A stretch of 52,009 nt of DNA from an uncultured Lachnospiraceae bacterium (GCA_910579645.1 CAJTVK010000009.1:1-52009); one strand, 5' to 3'. Numbered from the stretch's first letter, positions 9,101 through 16,877 are shown. Program-made: numbers and translations. Notes: generated from the sequence alone by a model not told the origin.

Positions 9101-10547
9101 GCCGGAACAGGGAAGGAATCGTAAGTTCCTTTTCAACGGAAAAAGATTTTCCTGTCACTGATGTGACTTTCTGATACTCCGCCTCTCCCAATGTTTCTAT
9201 GTCGGAGAGTTTTTCCAAAGACAAAACAGTATCTTCAGACACTATTTTGTCTTTGTGCCCAGCTGTGCCCGCAGCGTCCGGCAGTTCCGTTCCTGCCCCT
9301 GCCATTCCCTGTGCCGCCACCGAAAGGATTGCATCACAGAAATATTTGGCCTTTTCTTCCGAGTAAATACTTTCCTGATAATCCGGCTGTAAGTCCAAGC
9401 CGCCCTTTTCATTTCGGAACAGATTAAAAGTCAGATGGTTTGTCATCTCTCCTGCCACACTGAACCGTACGCTGTAAGGAAAGTCCCCATGGAAGGAAAA
9501 ACGGTAAAAATTAAACACATATTCCGACACAGACTCCCCTATCATATTTTCATCCCGCAGGGCGGAAAGAATCCGGTCAAACCCGCATCCCTTATGGGCC
9601 GATGCTTCCTTCGATGCCTTTCTGACCTTCCGGCACAGTTCTGCAAAGGTATCGGTTCTCTCCGTCCGCACCCTTACCGGCACAAGCAGCGTATAACAGC
9701 CCATCGTATCCATCTGCCCGGATGTGCGGTTTAAACGGGGCATCAGGAACACCGCATCCTTTTTGCCTGTAGCCTGTGCCAGATAAAGGGCTGTGGCTGC
9801 CGCAAAAATATAAGGGATTGAAATATCCTCCCTCTCTACAAACGCTTCCGTTTCTCTCATAAGTTTTTCCGGTACGCTGACCCTGCAGCTTCCAAAGCTG
9901 TTCCCGTTTACTTTTTTCGGAAAAACAGCGCCCTCAAACTCCGCTCCTTCAAAATAGGAAATCCAGAATCCTTCCTCCTGTCCGTCTGTGCGATAAGCCG
10001 CTTCTCCGTCAATGCCGTTTCTTTCGCCGGTATCCTTACGGACAGACATGTTTTCCGTAAAAAATACTGACCGGACAATCTTTTTCCCGGCAAGCACATC
10101 CAGTACTTTCTGCACAAACAGGCTCATGCCGTAACCGTCCATAATCACATGGTGGAAACGTGCATATAAAAAGACACCGCCTTCTGAAAGGGGAATGACT
10201 TCCGCCTGATACAGACACTGCTCCATAGGAAGGGGCAGTCTGTCCATGGCTGCCATATATCCTTCTGCCAAGTCTTCCGCCCGCTCTTTTCCGATGCTGC
10301 ACTCCGATTTCTTCCTTCCGTCCCGGGAGAATATCCACTCCCCCTCCCTGAAACAGAGGGAAGCGGCAAATATATCCCCATTGTCAAGCACGACATCTGC
10401 CGCCTCTTTTACCGCACACGGAGTATGATCCGGCAAGCGGAGTTTCAGGGAAATCGTATTCCGTGCACTGCCCGGATGGCTCTGTTCTGCCATTACAATC
10501 TGAGTCTGTGATAAATTGAGTCTGCTCATCTGCTTTTCTGCTGTCAT
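6177..10547 (-). CDS. NRPS, one module: C-A-T-R
   Basis: About 1456 aa from ATG 10547 (GGAG 8 nt upstream); the frame stays open for 44 more codons but that part looks non-coding. Condensation domain with HHVIMDG near residue 133; adenylation domain with YTSGTTGRPKG near 629, FDISLFE, YGPTETT and RTGDLG; carrier with FFELGGDSL near 1013; C-terminal NAD(P)H thioester-reductase domain with TGVTGYLG near 1100 and YIYSK (YxxxK) near 1260. The R domain predicts reductive release as aldehyde or alcohol. A hand-read specificity code against GrsA is about D-I-F-H-L-A-G-I-G-K: Asp235 present, so an alpha-amino acid, not identifiable further. The leading C domain expects an acyl or peptidyl donor, perhaps a fatty-acyl-CoA or the other NRPS. 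Confidence 0.95.
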   Translation of the reverse strand: MTAEKQMSRLNLSQTQIVMAEQSHPGSARNTISLKLRLPDHTPCAVKEAADVVLDNGDIFAASLCFREGEWIFSRDGRKKSECSIGKERAEDLAEGYMAAMDRLPLPMEQCLYQAEVIPLSEGGVFLYARFHHVIMDGYGMSLFVQKVLDVLAGKKIVRSVFFTENMSVRKDTGERNGIDGEAAYRTDGQEEGFWISYFEGAEFEGAVFPKKVNGNSFGSCRVSVPEKLMRETEAFVEREDISIPYIFAAATALYLAQATGKKDAVFLMPRLNRTSGQMDTMGCYTLLVPVRVRTERTDTFAELCRKVRKASKEASAHKGCGFDRILSALRDENMIGESVSEYVFNFYRFSFHGDFPYSVRFSVAGEMTNHLTFNLFRNEKGGLDLQPDYQESIYSEEKAKYFCDAILSVAAQGMAGAGTELPDAAGTAGHKDKIVSEDTVLSLEKLSDIETLGEAEYQKVTSVTGKSFSVEKELTIPSLFRRAAEKYEDAPALYAGEHAFTFGQLHEISDRIACGLRRLGVERGDSVAFMLKRDYRLIPTILGISKAGAAFIPVDPAYPADRISYIINNCGASNAGLLTDNGRMARLISSKDVEIAQTYDYIEIDDLLSQEAEPALLPEIRQDDLAYMIYTSGTTGRPKGVMLSHRGIANIVHPDNNPFNRDVTRNGKGITAIGSICFDISLFEIFVPLMNGLFVELGNEKAMVDAGELAAHILRHGADILHCTPSRITAYLANEAFRKALGSVKAILAAGEVLPGSLVKRLADTYNIRIYNGYGPTETTIGATITEAGDAVSIGTPIANMGILLLNGERNPVPFGAVGEICVYGNGVGIGYKDRPEETEEKYIDWRGICLYRTGDLGYFSDDGRLMYCGRNDRQVKLRGLRIELSEIENVMGEFPGVAACCCMIRKIEKTSHLAGFYTAVSKGAVDVEALRTHMKGRLTAYMVPDVLKELDAMPQTPNGKTDLKALEAEPVEYVRIYRKPETEREKQVCTAFQEVLAIEQAGMDDNFFELGGDSLNAVTVMLKIEEKLGLSENQLEFGDLYQFPTPALLLERIYKKEDAKEDEGFDIKALDYGGFQEYLDSHTREKASPMYLGNVLLTGVTGYLGIHILVDLLRNPKLCGKIVCLSRPKKTLTALKRVKSSLFYYAEEDFSEGYGEKWLVVEGDITNPDIFVQECPVRIDTIINSAANVSHFSYGDNLEKINTMGVKNLIRFAKREEAVLCQISTISVAGMTAGNAGKDGFGESDFYIGQEIHNKYIYSKYMAEYEMLRAAVADGLKIKIMRIGNLQGRICDGEFQMNLHSNAFTRQFSSYIKIGAAPKSVYEGSVNFSPVDETAHNIVTLTATGADTAVFHVYPPMELKFADLFRGAVKLGYVIDILPDEEFYALVQERKRTEEGREQLQGLMTNELSKGRRDIPVLQEVTNRYLENLGEGWSPVTEEYLDKYLSALKGMDLF

Positions 10548-10741
10548 AATCATATCTCCACTGTTACATTGCGGCCAAAAAGATTGACCGCTCGGTATAA
10601 ATTGATGCACACAGCCGCATAAGGAAAAATGCCGCTTCGCAGCTGCGGCCGGTGCAGTACAATAAGCTGGCCCGCACAAAGCGTGGCAGCGTTTGTTAAC
10701 ATAAGGACAATTCGCGAAGCGTGCTATCCGTTGTTTCTCCC

Positions 10742-11044
10742 TTATGCCTTTTCAATGGTAAGAATATCTGCAAACCCGGTCACTTCAAATATCTCCATTA
10801 TAGTGTCGTTGACATGGGTCACACGCATGCTGCCCTGCTTATTCATGATTTTCTGTGCTCCCAGAAGGACACGCAGACCTGCGGATGACAGATAATCCAG
10901 CGCCGCCATGTCGATGGTCAGTTCGGACACGCCGTCGATTGCGCCCTTAATGGTCGTCTCAAGTTCCGGTGCTGTGTTGGTATCCAGCCGCCCTTCCAGC
11001 GAAAGACATAAATTGTTTCCGTTTTGTGTTTTTGTGATTTTCAT
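10742..11044 (-). CDS. STAS-domain anti-anti-sigma factor
   Basis: 100 aa, the full length of an RsbV/SpoIIAA-type protein. It shows the central GRLDTNTAPELE strand-turn and the phosphoacceptor region DYLSSAGLRVLL, where the conserved Ser would be phosphorylated by an RsbW-type kinase and dephosphorylated by PP2C. Expected role: when unphosphorylated it captures the anti-sigma ATPase and frees the sigma factor. It lies between the amino-acid ABC transporter and NRPS1. AGAGGTAG precedes the ATG. Confidence 0.93.
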   Translation of the reverse strand: MKITKTQNGNNLCLSLEGRLDTNTAPELETTIKGAIDGVSELTIDMAALDYLSSAGLRVLLGAQKIMNKQGSMRVTHVNDTIMEIFEVTGFADILTIEKA

Positions 11045-11070
11045 GTTTACTACCTCTTTTCCTTATGATT

Positions 11071-12183
11071 TTAAATACTGATGATAAAATGGTTTTTCCC
11101 GTCTGTGAACTTATATTCCATCTCCTTAGACATCCCTTTTATTATCCTGCCGGACAAATCTTCTTTTCTGTCAAAGGGATGGAAAGCAGGCCCCCCGTAG
11201 GAGAAACGCATCTGTGCCAGATTCTCCCGCTCACTGTACTCCACGTCCAGGGAAATATCCATATCGTCCGCTTCCAAAGCCGCTGGCAGGAGTTTTTGCA
11301 TCAGTACTTCCTCCGCCGCAAGCTGCATGGCGTAAATCTGTCTCTGGGAAAGCTGCTGCCTGCGTCCGAACTCCTCAAGCTGTGTCATAAATGCCGGGAA
11401 GTCAAAATCACGTGAAATTTTTTCCACATGGAGCACCTTAAGCTGCCGGATAAATATCCGGGTTCTCTCCCTTTTTGGGTGCTCAAAAATCTGTTCCGGC
11501 GTTCCGTCCTCATAAATTTCTCCCTGGTCCATATAAAAAATCCTTGTGGACACATCCCGGGCAAACTTCATTTCATGGGTCACGATCATCATGGTCATCC
11601 CCTGCCCTGCCAGCCTGCGGATAACGGAAAGCACTTCTCCCACCATGGTTGGGTCTAAAGCCGAAGTAGGCTCGTCAAAGAGAATAATCTCCGGCTCCAT
11701 GGCCACCGTCCGGGCAATTGCCGCCCGCTGCTTCTGTCCTCCGGAAAGTTCATCCGGGTAGGCAAGGGCTTTGTCCCCAAGTCCTATGGTGCGCAAAAGT
11801 TCCATTCCCCTGTCATAGGCTTCCTGCCGGCTCCTGCCAAGGAGATCCACCTGGCCCATCATGATATTCTCAATAATGGTCTTGTGGGCAAACAGGTTAA
11901 AGGACTGGAATACCATCCCCATCTTCTGCCGTACCAGATTGACCTTACAGTTCTTATCCGTAATTATCACGCCGTTCACCACGATTACGCCCCTTGTCGG
12001 TGTCTCCAGAAGGTTGATACAGCGCAGCAGGGTTGACTTTCCGGTGCCTGAAGGACCGATAATGGAAATCACTTCTCCCTTTTTGATTTCCACGCTTACA
12101 TCCCGTAAGGGGGTTACATTAGGATATTCCTTGCACAGATGCATAATAGAAATGATGCTTCTGTCTTCCTGTTGATCTGTCAT
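11071..12183 (-). CDS. Polar amino-acid ABC ATPase (GlnQ-like) with C-terminal degenerate RsbW-like domain
   Basis: 370 aa from the ATG at 12183, which overlaps the stop of the upstream permease gene (TGATG). Residues ~10-250 form a complete ABC ATPase: Walker A GPSGTGKST, signature LSGGQKQR, Walker B IILFDEPTSALDP and switch HEM. GlnQ proteins normally end near residue 245; here ~115 more residues follow with the layout of a HATPase domain: IYAMQLAAEEVLMQK (N-box helix without Asn), SYGGPAFHPFD (G1-box-like, no acidic Asp), DLSGRIIKGMSKEMEYK and a last strand NHFIISI. This tail resembles the N-terminal domain of the symporter at 3023-4609. Probably not an active kinase; more likely a docking domain. 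Confidence 0.88.
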   Translation of the reverse strand: MTDQQEDRSIISIMHLCKEYPNVTPLRDVSVEIKKGEVISIIGPSGTGKSTLLRCINLLETPTRGVIVVNGVIITDKNCKVNLVRQKMGMVFQSFNLFAHKTIIENIMMGQVDLLGRSRQEAYDRGMELLRTIGLGDKALAYPDELSGGQKQRAAIARTVAMEPEIILFDEPTSALDPTMVGEVLSVIRRLAGQGMTMMIVTHEMKFARDVSTRIFYMDQGEIYEDGTPEQIFEHPKRERTRIFIRQLKVLHVEKISRDFDFPAFMTQLEEFGRRQQLSQRQIYAMQLAAEEVLMQKLLPAALEADDMDISLDVEYSERENLAQMRFSYGGPAFHPFDRKEDLSGRIIKGMSKEMEYKFTDGKNHFIISI

Positions 12184-14441
12184 CACATGCACACCCCCTT
12201 TACGCTGCGCTTATTCCGTTTCGGCAAAACCTCCCTCTCTGCAAAGGAAAGGGCTGTTGTCATCACATTGGCAACGGCAAAATAAATCACTGCCGTTACG
12301 ATCAGCGGAAAAAATGCCTCCATGGTACGCGAACGGATAATATCCGATACCTTGGTCAGATCCTGTACGGCAATATACCCGGCCACGGAAGTCATTTTTA
12401 CCATGGAAATAAACTCGCCCTTCAGCACCGGAATGAAATTCCCGGCTGCCTGGGGAAATACCACCTTAAAAAATGTCTGGCTTCTGGTATAGCCCATGGC
12501 AAGGGCTGCCTCCTGCTGCCCCCTGTCCACAGTTTCTATTCCTGTACGCATCATCTCCGATGAATAAGCCGCAAAATTGATGGAAAATCCAATGACAGCA
12601 ACCAGAATTTCGGAAATATCCACGGAGCCAAAAATCCCGTAATACAAAATCATCAGAAGAACCACAATAGGCATCCCCTGAATGACACGGACAAATATCC
12701 CGCCAAGATACTGTACGGGCTTACAGTTCATCCGCCGCAGCATACATATCCCAAATCCAAGGCCAAGGCCGAAAATCCCTGAACAGACAGAAATCAGTAT
12801 GGTGACCCCAAGTCCCTGTAAAATCAGCCGCCACCGGCCTTCTGCCACAAAGGTGCTTTTAAAGCTGTCCTCCAAGCCGGCAAAGAAGCCTTCCTTCTGC
12901 CCCGCGCCGTCTGTATCGCGCACCAAAAGCACCATGGCCGAATCATAGTGGGTATCCGCAAAGTCCACCTTTTTCGCCCGTTCTTCCGTAATGGACATGC
13001 TTCCGCTGACCACATCTGCCTTTCCGCTTTCAAGAGAAGCAATCAGGGAGGCAAATTCACAGTCTGCCATTTCCACCTTAAAATCCAGTTCCCGTGCAAT
13101 CAAAAGCATCAGATCTATTTCAAGCCCCAGAGGTTCCCCGCCGCTTCCAAGATAGGTCATAGGCTCATGGGTGCTGTCATGGTAATACCGGATGGTTCCG
13201 TTGTCTCCCGGCCAGTCCTGCTCTGTCAATATTTTTACACTGTCGTCCGCCCCAAGCCATTTTTTCTTTAAAGCCTCAATGGTCCCGTCCTCTTTAAATT
13301 TTGCAATAACGCCGTTAAACTGCTCCTTAAGAGGGCTTCCCTTGGGGAAAGCATATCCGTACTGATCCCGGATCACAGGCTCTTCAAAAATTTTCAGTCC
13401 TTCATTCTTCGCCGCTGCCAGCTGCGCCAGCGGTTCGTCCAGCGCCCCCGCATCCACACGGCCTGCCTTTAAGGCTGCCACAATATCCGGTACAGAATTG
13501 TAGTAGGAAAAATCATCCGCGTCTGCAATTACTTCCTGCAAAAGCTTATCGTAAACTCCTCCGCTTAGGGCGGCAAACCTTGCCCCTTCAAAATCGGAAA
13601 GTGTCTCGTATGTTTCCCCTGCCTTTTCGCCGCCGTCCGACGCATCCCTCACCATAACGGCTGTCACCGAAGGATATACGCAGTCGGAAAATTCGATATG
13701 CTTCCTCCTCTCTTCGGTGGCGTTTAAATCCGCCATAATACAGTCAATGTCCCCGGCCTGTGCCGCCGCAATGATTCCGTCATAATCGTAGATCTTGATT
13801 TCCACTTCCGCATTCAGCCATGCACCGAAGCGGTAGATCAGTTCCACATCGTATCCTGTAAGCGTCGTCCCCTCATAGTAGCTAAAGGGCTGAACCGTTC
13901 CCGTGGTTCCCACCTTAAGCTTACAGTCCGGTGTCTGGGGCATGGGTATTTCCGGCATGGTTCCCTCCGCCCGGCTGACCCACCGGCCGTACATCTCATC
14001 CAGTGTTCCCTCTGTCTTTGCCTGGGCAAGAAACTGGTTCACCTTATCCTTTAAATTTTCAATCCGGCTTTTGGGTGAAATCCCCACAGCCACATCCATG
14101 CTCTCCCCCAGATTTTCGTCCAAGAGTTTCACGTCCTCAAGCCCGCTTGCTATGGCAAACTCCATCATCACCCGGTCGTAAACAAACCCGTCCAGCTTTC
14201 CCTGGGAAATGGCAAGATACCCTGAAGCGTTGCCGGAAAATGTTTTATGCTCCGCCTCCGGCAGATACTTTTCCGCCATATACATCCCTGCCCCGCCTTC
14301 CGGCACACCAATGGTATAGGCGGGATCGTTAAGCTGCTCTATAGAGGTGATGGTTTCGTTTTCCTTATCGTTGCAGCCCCAAAGGCAAAGCGTCCCCAAA
14401 AGGACAACGATAAGAAAGGCTGTTCTTTTTTGTAATACCAT
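12183..14441 (-). CDS. Lipoprotein fusion: tandem amino-acid-binding domains plus GlnP-type permease
   Basis: 752 aa. A signal sequence ends in lipobox LWGC. Three substrate-binding segments follow: a short one (~25-165, IGVPEGGAGMYMAEKYLPEA), a complete SBP_bac_3 domain (~175-400, KVGTTGTVQPFSYYEG) and a shorter one (~420-530, DVVSGSMSITEERAKKVDF). The C-terminal ~220 residues are the membrane permease of polar amino-acid ABC importers, with FSINFAAYSSEMMRTGIE and the EAA-loop region QQEAALAMGYTRSQTFF. The stop overlaps the ATPase start. Together these two genes encode a whole importer; fused SBP-permeases are common in Firmicutes, but triple binding segments are less usual. GAGGAAAG precedes the start, and a palindrome at 14622-14636 may mark its promoter region. 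Confidence 0.92.
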   Translation of the reverse strand: MVLQKRTAFLIVVLLGTLCLWGCNDKENETITSIEQLNDPAYTIGVPEGGAGMYMAEKYLPEAEHKTFSGNASGYLAISQGKLDGFVYDRVMMEFAIASGLEDVKLLDENLGESMDVAVGISPKSRIENLKDKVNQFLAQAKTEGTLDEMYGRWVSRAEGTMPEIPMPQTPDCKLKVGTTGTVQPFSYYEGTTLTGYDVELIYRFGAWLNAEVEIKIYDYDGIIAAAQAGDIDCIMADLNATEERRKHIEFSDCVYPSVTAVMVRDASDGGEKAGETYETLSDFEGARFAALSGGVYDKLLQEVIADADDFSYYNSVPDIVAALKAGRVDAGALDEPLAQLAAAKNEGLKIFEEPVIRDQYGYAFPKGSPLKEQFNGVIAKFKEDGTIEALKKKWLGADDSVKILTEQDWPGDNGTIRYYHDSTHEPMTYLGSGGEPLGLEIDLMLLIARELDFKVEMADCEFASLIASLESGKADVVSGSMSITEERAKKVDFADTHYDSAMVLLVRDTDGAGQKEGFFAGLEDSFKSTFVAEGRWRLILQGLGVTILISVCSGIFGLGLGFGICMLRRMNCKPVQYLGGIFVRVIQGMPIVVLLMILYYGIFGSVDISEILVAVIGFSINFAAYSSEMMRTGIETVDRGQQEAALAMGYTRSQTFFKVVFPQAAGNFIPVLKGEFISMVKMTSVAGYIAVQDLTKVSDIIRSRTMEAFFPLIVTAVIYFAVANVMTTALSFAEREVLPKRNKRSVKGVCM

Positions 14442-14621
14442 GCTTTCCTCACTTTCACCCCTGTACCCTATGGTTTCCGTTCCGGGGAGGACTTTTCCGT
14501 CATTTTATGATTCCTCTGTCCCGGCACAGAGCTTCTATGCTCCTGTCATAGGCTGCTGCCGGCACCTGCAGATTTGGATGCAGGAATTTATCACTTTGAT
14601 TCACTAGCCAGACTATTATAA

Positions 14622-14636
14622 CAGATAAAATATCTG
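14622..14636. promoter_or_regulatory. Candidate operator/promoter palindrome
   Basis: CAGATA-AAA-TATCTG, a perfect 6-bp-arm palindrome in the 240-nt gap before the importer gene. On the minus strand a TATAAT lies just downstream (about 14614-14619). A related CAGAT-A-ATCTG palindrome lies upstream of the large NRPS. No convincing -35 was found. Confidence 0.35.
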
Positions 14637-14681
14637 ATTTGGGCGTCATGTCATGGTTCGTATTTTTTTCGGTACGGTTTG

Positions 14682-15089
14682 CTAAATATTTTTTTTGATC
14701 TTTAAAATATTTTTTCCTTCCCGGTATTCATAAGAAATATCGTCCATACTTTTTTTCACCATATAAATACCAAGGCCGCCAATCTGTCTCTCTTCCGCGG
14801 AGAGCGTTGTGTCCGGCTCCTTTGCCGCCAGCGGATCGTAAGGTACTCCATGATCGATAAAAGTGACTGCCACCGCCAGCGGATTTTCCATGACCTCCAC
14901 ACGGACAGTGGCAGAGCCCACCTCCGGATTATAGGCATAGTGGGCAATATTGCCGAACAGTTCGTCAATGGCAATATCTATCTGCATCTGTGCCTTCATG
15001 GGACATGCCAGCCGCTCTAACTGTTCGTCCACAAATTCTGTAACTTTCTCAATATTTTCTACTGTAGCGTCAATGATCAATTCATTCAT
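14682..15089 (-). CDS. RsbW-like anti-sigma ATPase / serine kinase
   Basis: 135 aa, the standard length of RsbW/SpoIIAB-type HATPase_c_2 proteins. All ATP-site boxes are present: N-box IDELFGNIAHYAY with its Asn, G1-box IDHGVPYDP, and G2-box GGLGIYMVKKSMD. Predicted to bind and silence a sigma factor and to phosphorylate the STAS protein (10742-11044). The sigma factor encoded immediately upstream (15125-15643, 35-nt gap) is the natural partner, although it is ECF-like rather than of the sigma-B type usually held by RsbW. GGGAGGAGC lies before the start. Confidence 0.92.
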   Translation of the reverse strand: MNELIIDATVENIEKVTEFVDEQLERLACPMKAQMQIDIAIDELFGNIAHYAYNPEVGSATVRVEVMENPLAVAVTFIDHGVPYDPLAAKEPDTTLSAEERQIGGLGIYMVKKSMDDISYEYREGKNILKIKKNI

Positions 15090-15124
15090 CTTCTCCCAGC
15101 TCCTCCCCTTTACCGGATAGTTCC

Positions 15125-15643
15125 TTAATCCCGTAGTTCCTTTTTCAGCTCCGCAAGCGCTTTTTTATGGACTGCCTTGGCATTGCCATAAGACATTCCC
15201 ATCAGCTCTGCAATCTGTTTCAGCGTATATTCCTTATAATAATGCAGGATGATCAGATCCCTCTCCCGCTCTTTCAGCCTTTCCAGGGCACAGGCGAGCC
15301 GGTCCAGTTCTTCCTCCGAAACCAGCCCTTCCGCCAGATCCCCGCCATAAGGTCCTGCCGCCTCATGGCTGTCCGTATCCAGTTCCTCATGGACGCGCCG
15401 CAGGCGGAAATAATCATAAACCGTGTTTTTTGTGATCGTATAGATCCATGTTGACAAAGATGCCTTTTCCCGGTCAAAACGCCCCAGGCCCCGAAACACT
15501 TTCAAAAAAACGCAGGACTGCAGATCCTCAGCTTCGTGAGGGTCTGCCACTTTCCCGCGGATATATGCATATACTTTATCACGGTATTCCAGATAGATTT
15601 TTTCTTTTTCCTTTTCTGATATAGGTGCCAATGAGTCAGCCAT
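15125..15643 (-). CDS. ECF-type sigma-70 family factor
   Basis: 172 aa from the ATG at 15643, which overlaps the preceding stop (ATGGCTGA) and implies translational coupling. Region 2: YRDKVYAYIRGKVADPHEAEDL and STWIYTITKNTVYDYFR; region 4: LKERERDLIILHYYKEYTLKQIAELMGMSYGNAKAVHKKAL in outline, a clear sigma-70 r4 helix-turn-helix. There is no region 3, as in ECF factors. It stands between the leader-peptide genes and the RsbW-like gene and is the best candidate for the master activator of this locus. Its promoter motif is unknown; the block repeated ahead of both leader-peptide genes is a place to look. Confidence 0.92.
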   Translation of the reverse strand: MADSLAPISEKEKEKIYLEYRDKVYAYIRGKVADPHEAEDLQSCVFLKVFRGLGRFDREKASLSTWIYTITKNTVYDYFRLRRVHEELDTDSHEAAGPYGGDLAEGLVSEEELDRLACALERLKERERDLIILHYYKEYTLKQIAELMGMSYGNAKAVHKKALAELKKELRD

Positions 15644-15872
15644 CCCTGCCGTCCCCCTCCCGGAACAGATTTCCCGCAAAGCTCATCGCCTCCGGCTCTC
15701 CCGCCGCACTGACAAAGGTCAGTTCCTCGTCTGATAGTTCCAGACAATACCGATCAACGGTCTCTTCCGCCAATGCCTCCAAATGTGGGTTTTTCCAGAA
15801 GCGCTGAAAGTCAAAGAGGGCTTCCATACCTGCCTGCGCCAATGCTTTTTTCTCCATTCCTGTTCCGGCCAT
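15636..15872 (-). CDS. Small protein with leader-like LSDEEL...AAGE motif, coupled to the sigma gene
   Basis: 78 aa, or 73 if it starts at the internal ATG 15857. It starts 2 nt after the stop of the second precursor peptide, and its stop overlaps the sigma start. The central ELSDEELTFVSAAGE resembles the end of NHLP/double-glycine leaders (ELxxVxGG) but has AAGE instead of GG, so C39 cleavage is uncertain. The N-terminal part (ALFDFQRFWKNPHLEALAEE) is helical. It could be a third, divergent exported peptide or a small regulator of the sigma factor. I do not recognise a family with certainty. Confidence 0.65.
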   Translation of the reverse strand: MAGTGMEKKALAQAGMEALFDFQRFWKNPHLEALAEETVDRYCLELSDEELTFVSAAGEPEAMSFAGNLFREGDGRDG

Positions 15873-15873
15873 G

Positions 15874-16215
15874 CTAACCGAAAATGCTAGAGTCGATGTG
15901 GCAGCGATACCTCATCGATTCCGCCTCACGTTGAAGTTCTTTAAATTCCGGGGATTCCAGTATTTCCTGGATTCTCTTTTCATCTTCGACAGGGACCATG
16001 GGTACCGGCTGGGAATTCTCAATTGGGACTCTTCCACTGGACAGCAGAAAATCATTTGCTGCTCTACTCATCCCTTCTACATCCAGTCTTTCAACCTTCA
16101 CCATCTCATTCATTCCACCTGCTGCACCTTCCAGCTCTGCATCATTTAACGCCAGCGCTTCTCCTTTCAGCAGACTTTCCTTCATTTCCACTTTCTCTAC
16201 TGCTTTTTTCTTCAT
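15874..16215 (-). CDS. Double-glycine leader precursor peptide 2
   Basis: 113 aa from ATG 16215 with GGAGGAAAAAT upstream. The leader MKESLLKGEALALNDAEL ends EGAAGG, a classic C39-peptidase cleavage site. The leader is almost identical to that of the neighbouring precursor (16460-16780), while the core after GG is different: ~79 residues, acidic, Pro-containing, one Cys near the end (MRYRCHIDSSIFG), no obvious lanthipeptide Ser/Thr-Cys pattern. Expected to be cut and exported by the C39-ABC transporter encoded at 19209-21437. No modification enzyme is nearby, so the mature product may be an unmodified secreted peptide. Confidence 0.8.
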   Translation of the reverse strand: MKKKAVEKVEMKESLLKGEALALNDAELEGAAGGMNEMVKVERLDVEGMSRAANDFLLSSGRVPIENSQPVPMVPVEDEKRIQEILESPEFKELQREAESMRYRCHIDSSIFG

Positions 16216-16336
16216 TTTTCCTCCATTCCAGTTCCGTCTCCCCCACCCAAGTACCAATGACCGTCAGAGAAAATTCATTCTGTACACAGCCTGAATTTCC
16301 TCTGGGCACTTGGGGGGCGGAGTCTGATTTCCAGTT

Positions 16337-16410
16337 CCGTCCTTCCGGACACATCACATCCGTCATTTTTTGTTTCTGTCTGTTGATACAAAGAAATTTA
16401 CAGAAAGGGC
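16337..16410 (-). repeat. Upstream block repeat, copy for peptide 2
   Basis: About 74 bp nearly identical to 16808-16877. On the minus strand both read through TATCAA, GAAAC followed by an A-run, then GATGTGATGTGTCCGGAAGG. It lies ~120 bp before the peptide-2 start. Probably part of a tandem duplication that includes the leader; it may hold the promoter. Confidence 0.7.
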
Positions 16411-16459
16411 GATTGCCGTCCGGCCCCTGCCCTGCGATCCCTCCTGTATTCAGTCCATG

Positions 16460-16780
16460 CTATTTGCCATTGGCCGCGCTATCCATGAGCTCCCGAGCGC
16501 GAGAAACTTCAGCCTTCAACTCTTCATAATCAACTTCCGGATGCTCTACTCGCGGGAATCTCTCTCCCGCATCAACAGAGGGCGGGAACTCCGGCCGGGT
16601 TTTCTTCTCCTCAATGGGGGGTCTCAACCTCCAATTATCAAGATTCCTCATCCGCTGTTCGAACGTTTCTCTATCCCCTGCTCCGCCTGCTGCGCCTTCC
16701 AGCTCTGCATCATTTAGCGCCAGTGCTTCTCCTTTCAGCAGACTTTCCTTCATTTCCACTTTCTCTACTGCTTTTTTCAT
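16460..16780 (-). CDS. Double-glycine leader precursor peptide 1
   Basis: 106 aa from ATG 16780 (GGAGGAAAAGTG upstream). The MKESLLKGEALALNDAEL leader plus EGAAGG matches peptide 2 at both protein and DNA level. The core (~73 aa: AGDRETFEQRMRNLDNW..., Pro/Glu-rich middle, helical YEELKAEVSRARELMDS end) has no Cys and no similarity to core 2 by eye. First precursor after the exporter genes; presumably processed by the C39 peptidase at the GG-A junction. The combination of constant leader and unrelated cores resembles NHLP-type peptide families in which one exporter serves several cargos. Confidence 0.8.
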   Translation of the reverse strand: MKKAVEKVEMKESLLKGEALALNDAELEGAAGGAGDRETFEQRMRNLDNWRLRPPIEEKKTRPEFPPSVDAGERFPRVEHPEVDYEELKAEVSRARELMDSAANGK

Positions 16781-16807
16781 CACTTTTCCTCCATTCCTGT
16801 TTTGTGT

Positions 16808-16877
16808 CCGTCCTTCCGGACACATCACATCAGTTTTTTTGTTTCTATCTATTGATACGAAGAAGTTCATGGAAGGG
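16808..16877 (-). repeat. Upstream block repeat, copy for peptide 1
   Basis: Pair of 16337-16410. In this copy TGTGTCC and GGACACA arms form a small hairpin around GGAAGGAC, immediately upstream of the peptide-1 ribosome site. A similar TGTCCGG...CCGGACA hairpin precedes the C39 transporter gene at 21455-21476. Confidence 0.7.

Noticed and set aside
10548..10679. N-terminal extension of the C-A-T-R NRPS frame
   Set aside because: Cys/Ala-rich sequence unlike any NRPS start; the ribosome site favours ATG 10547.
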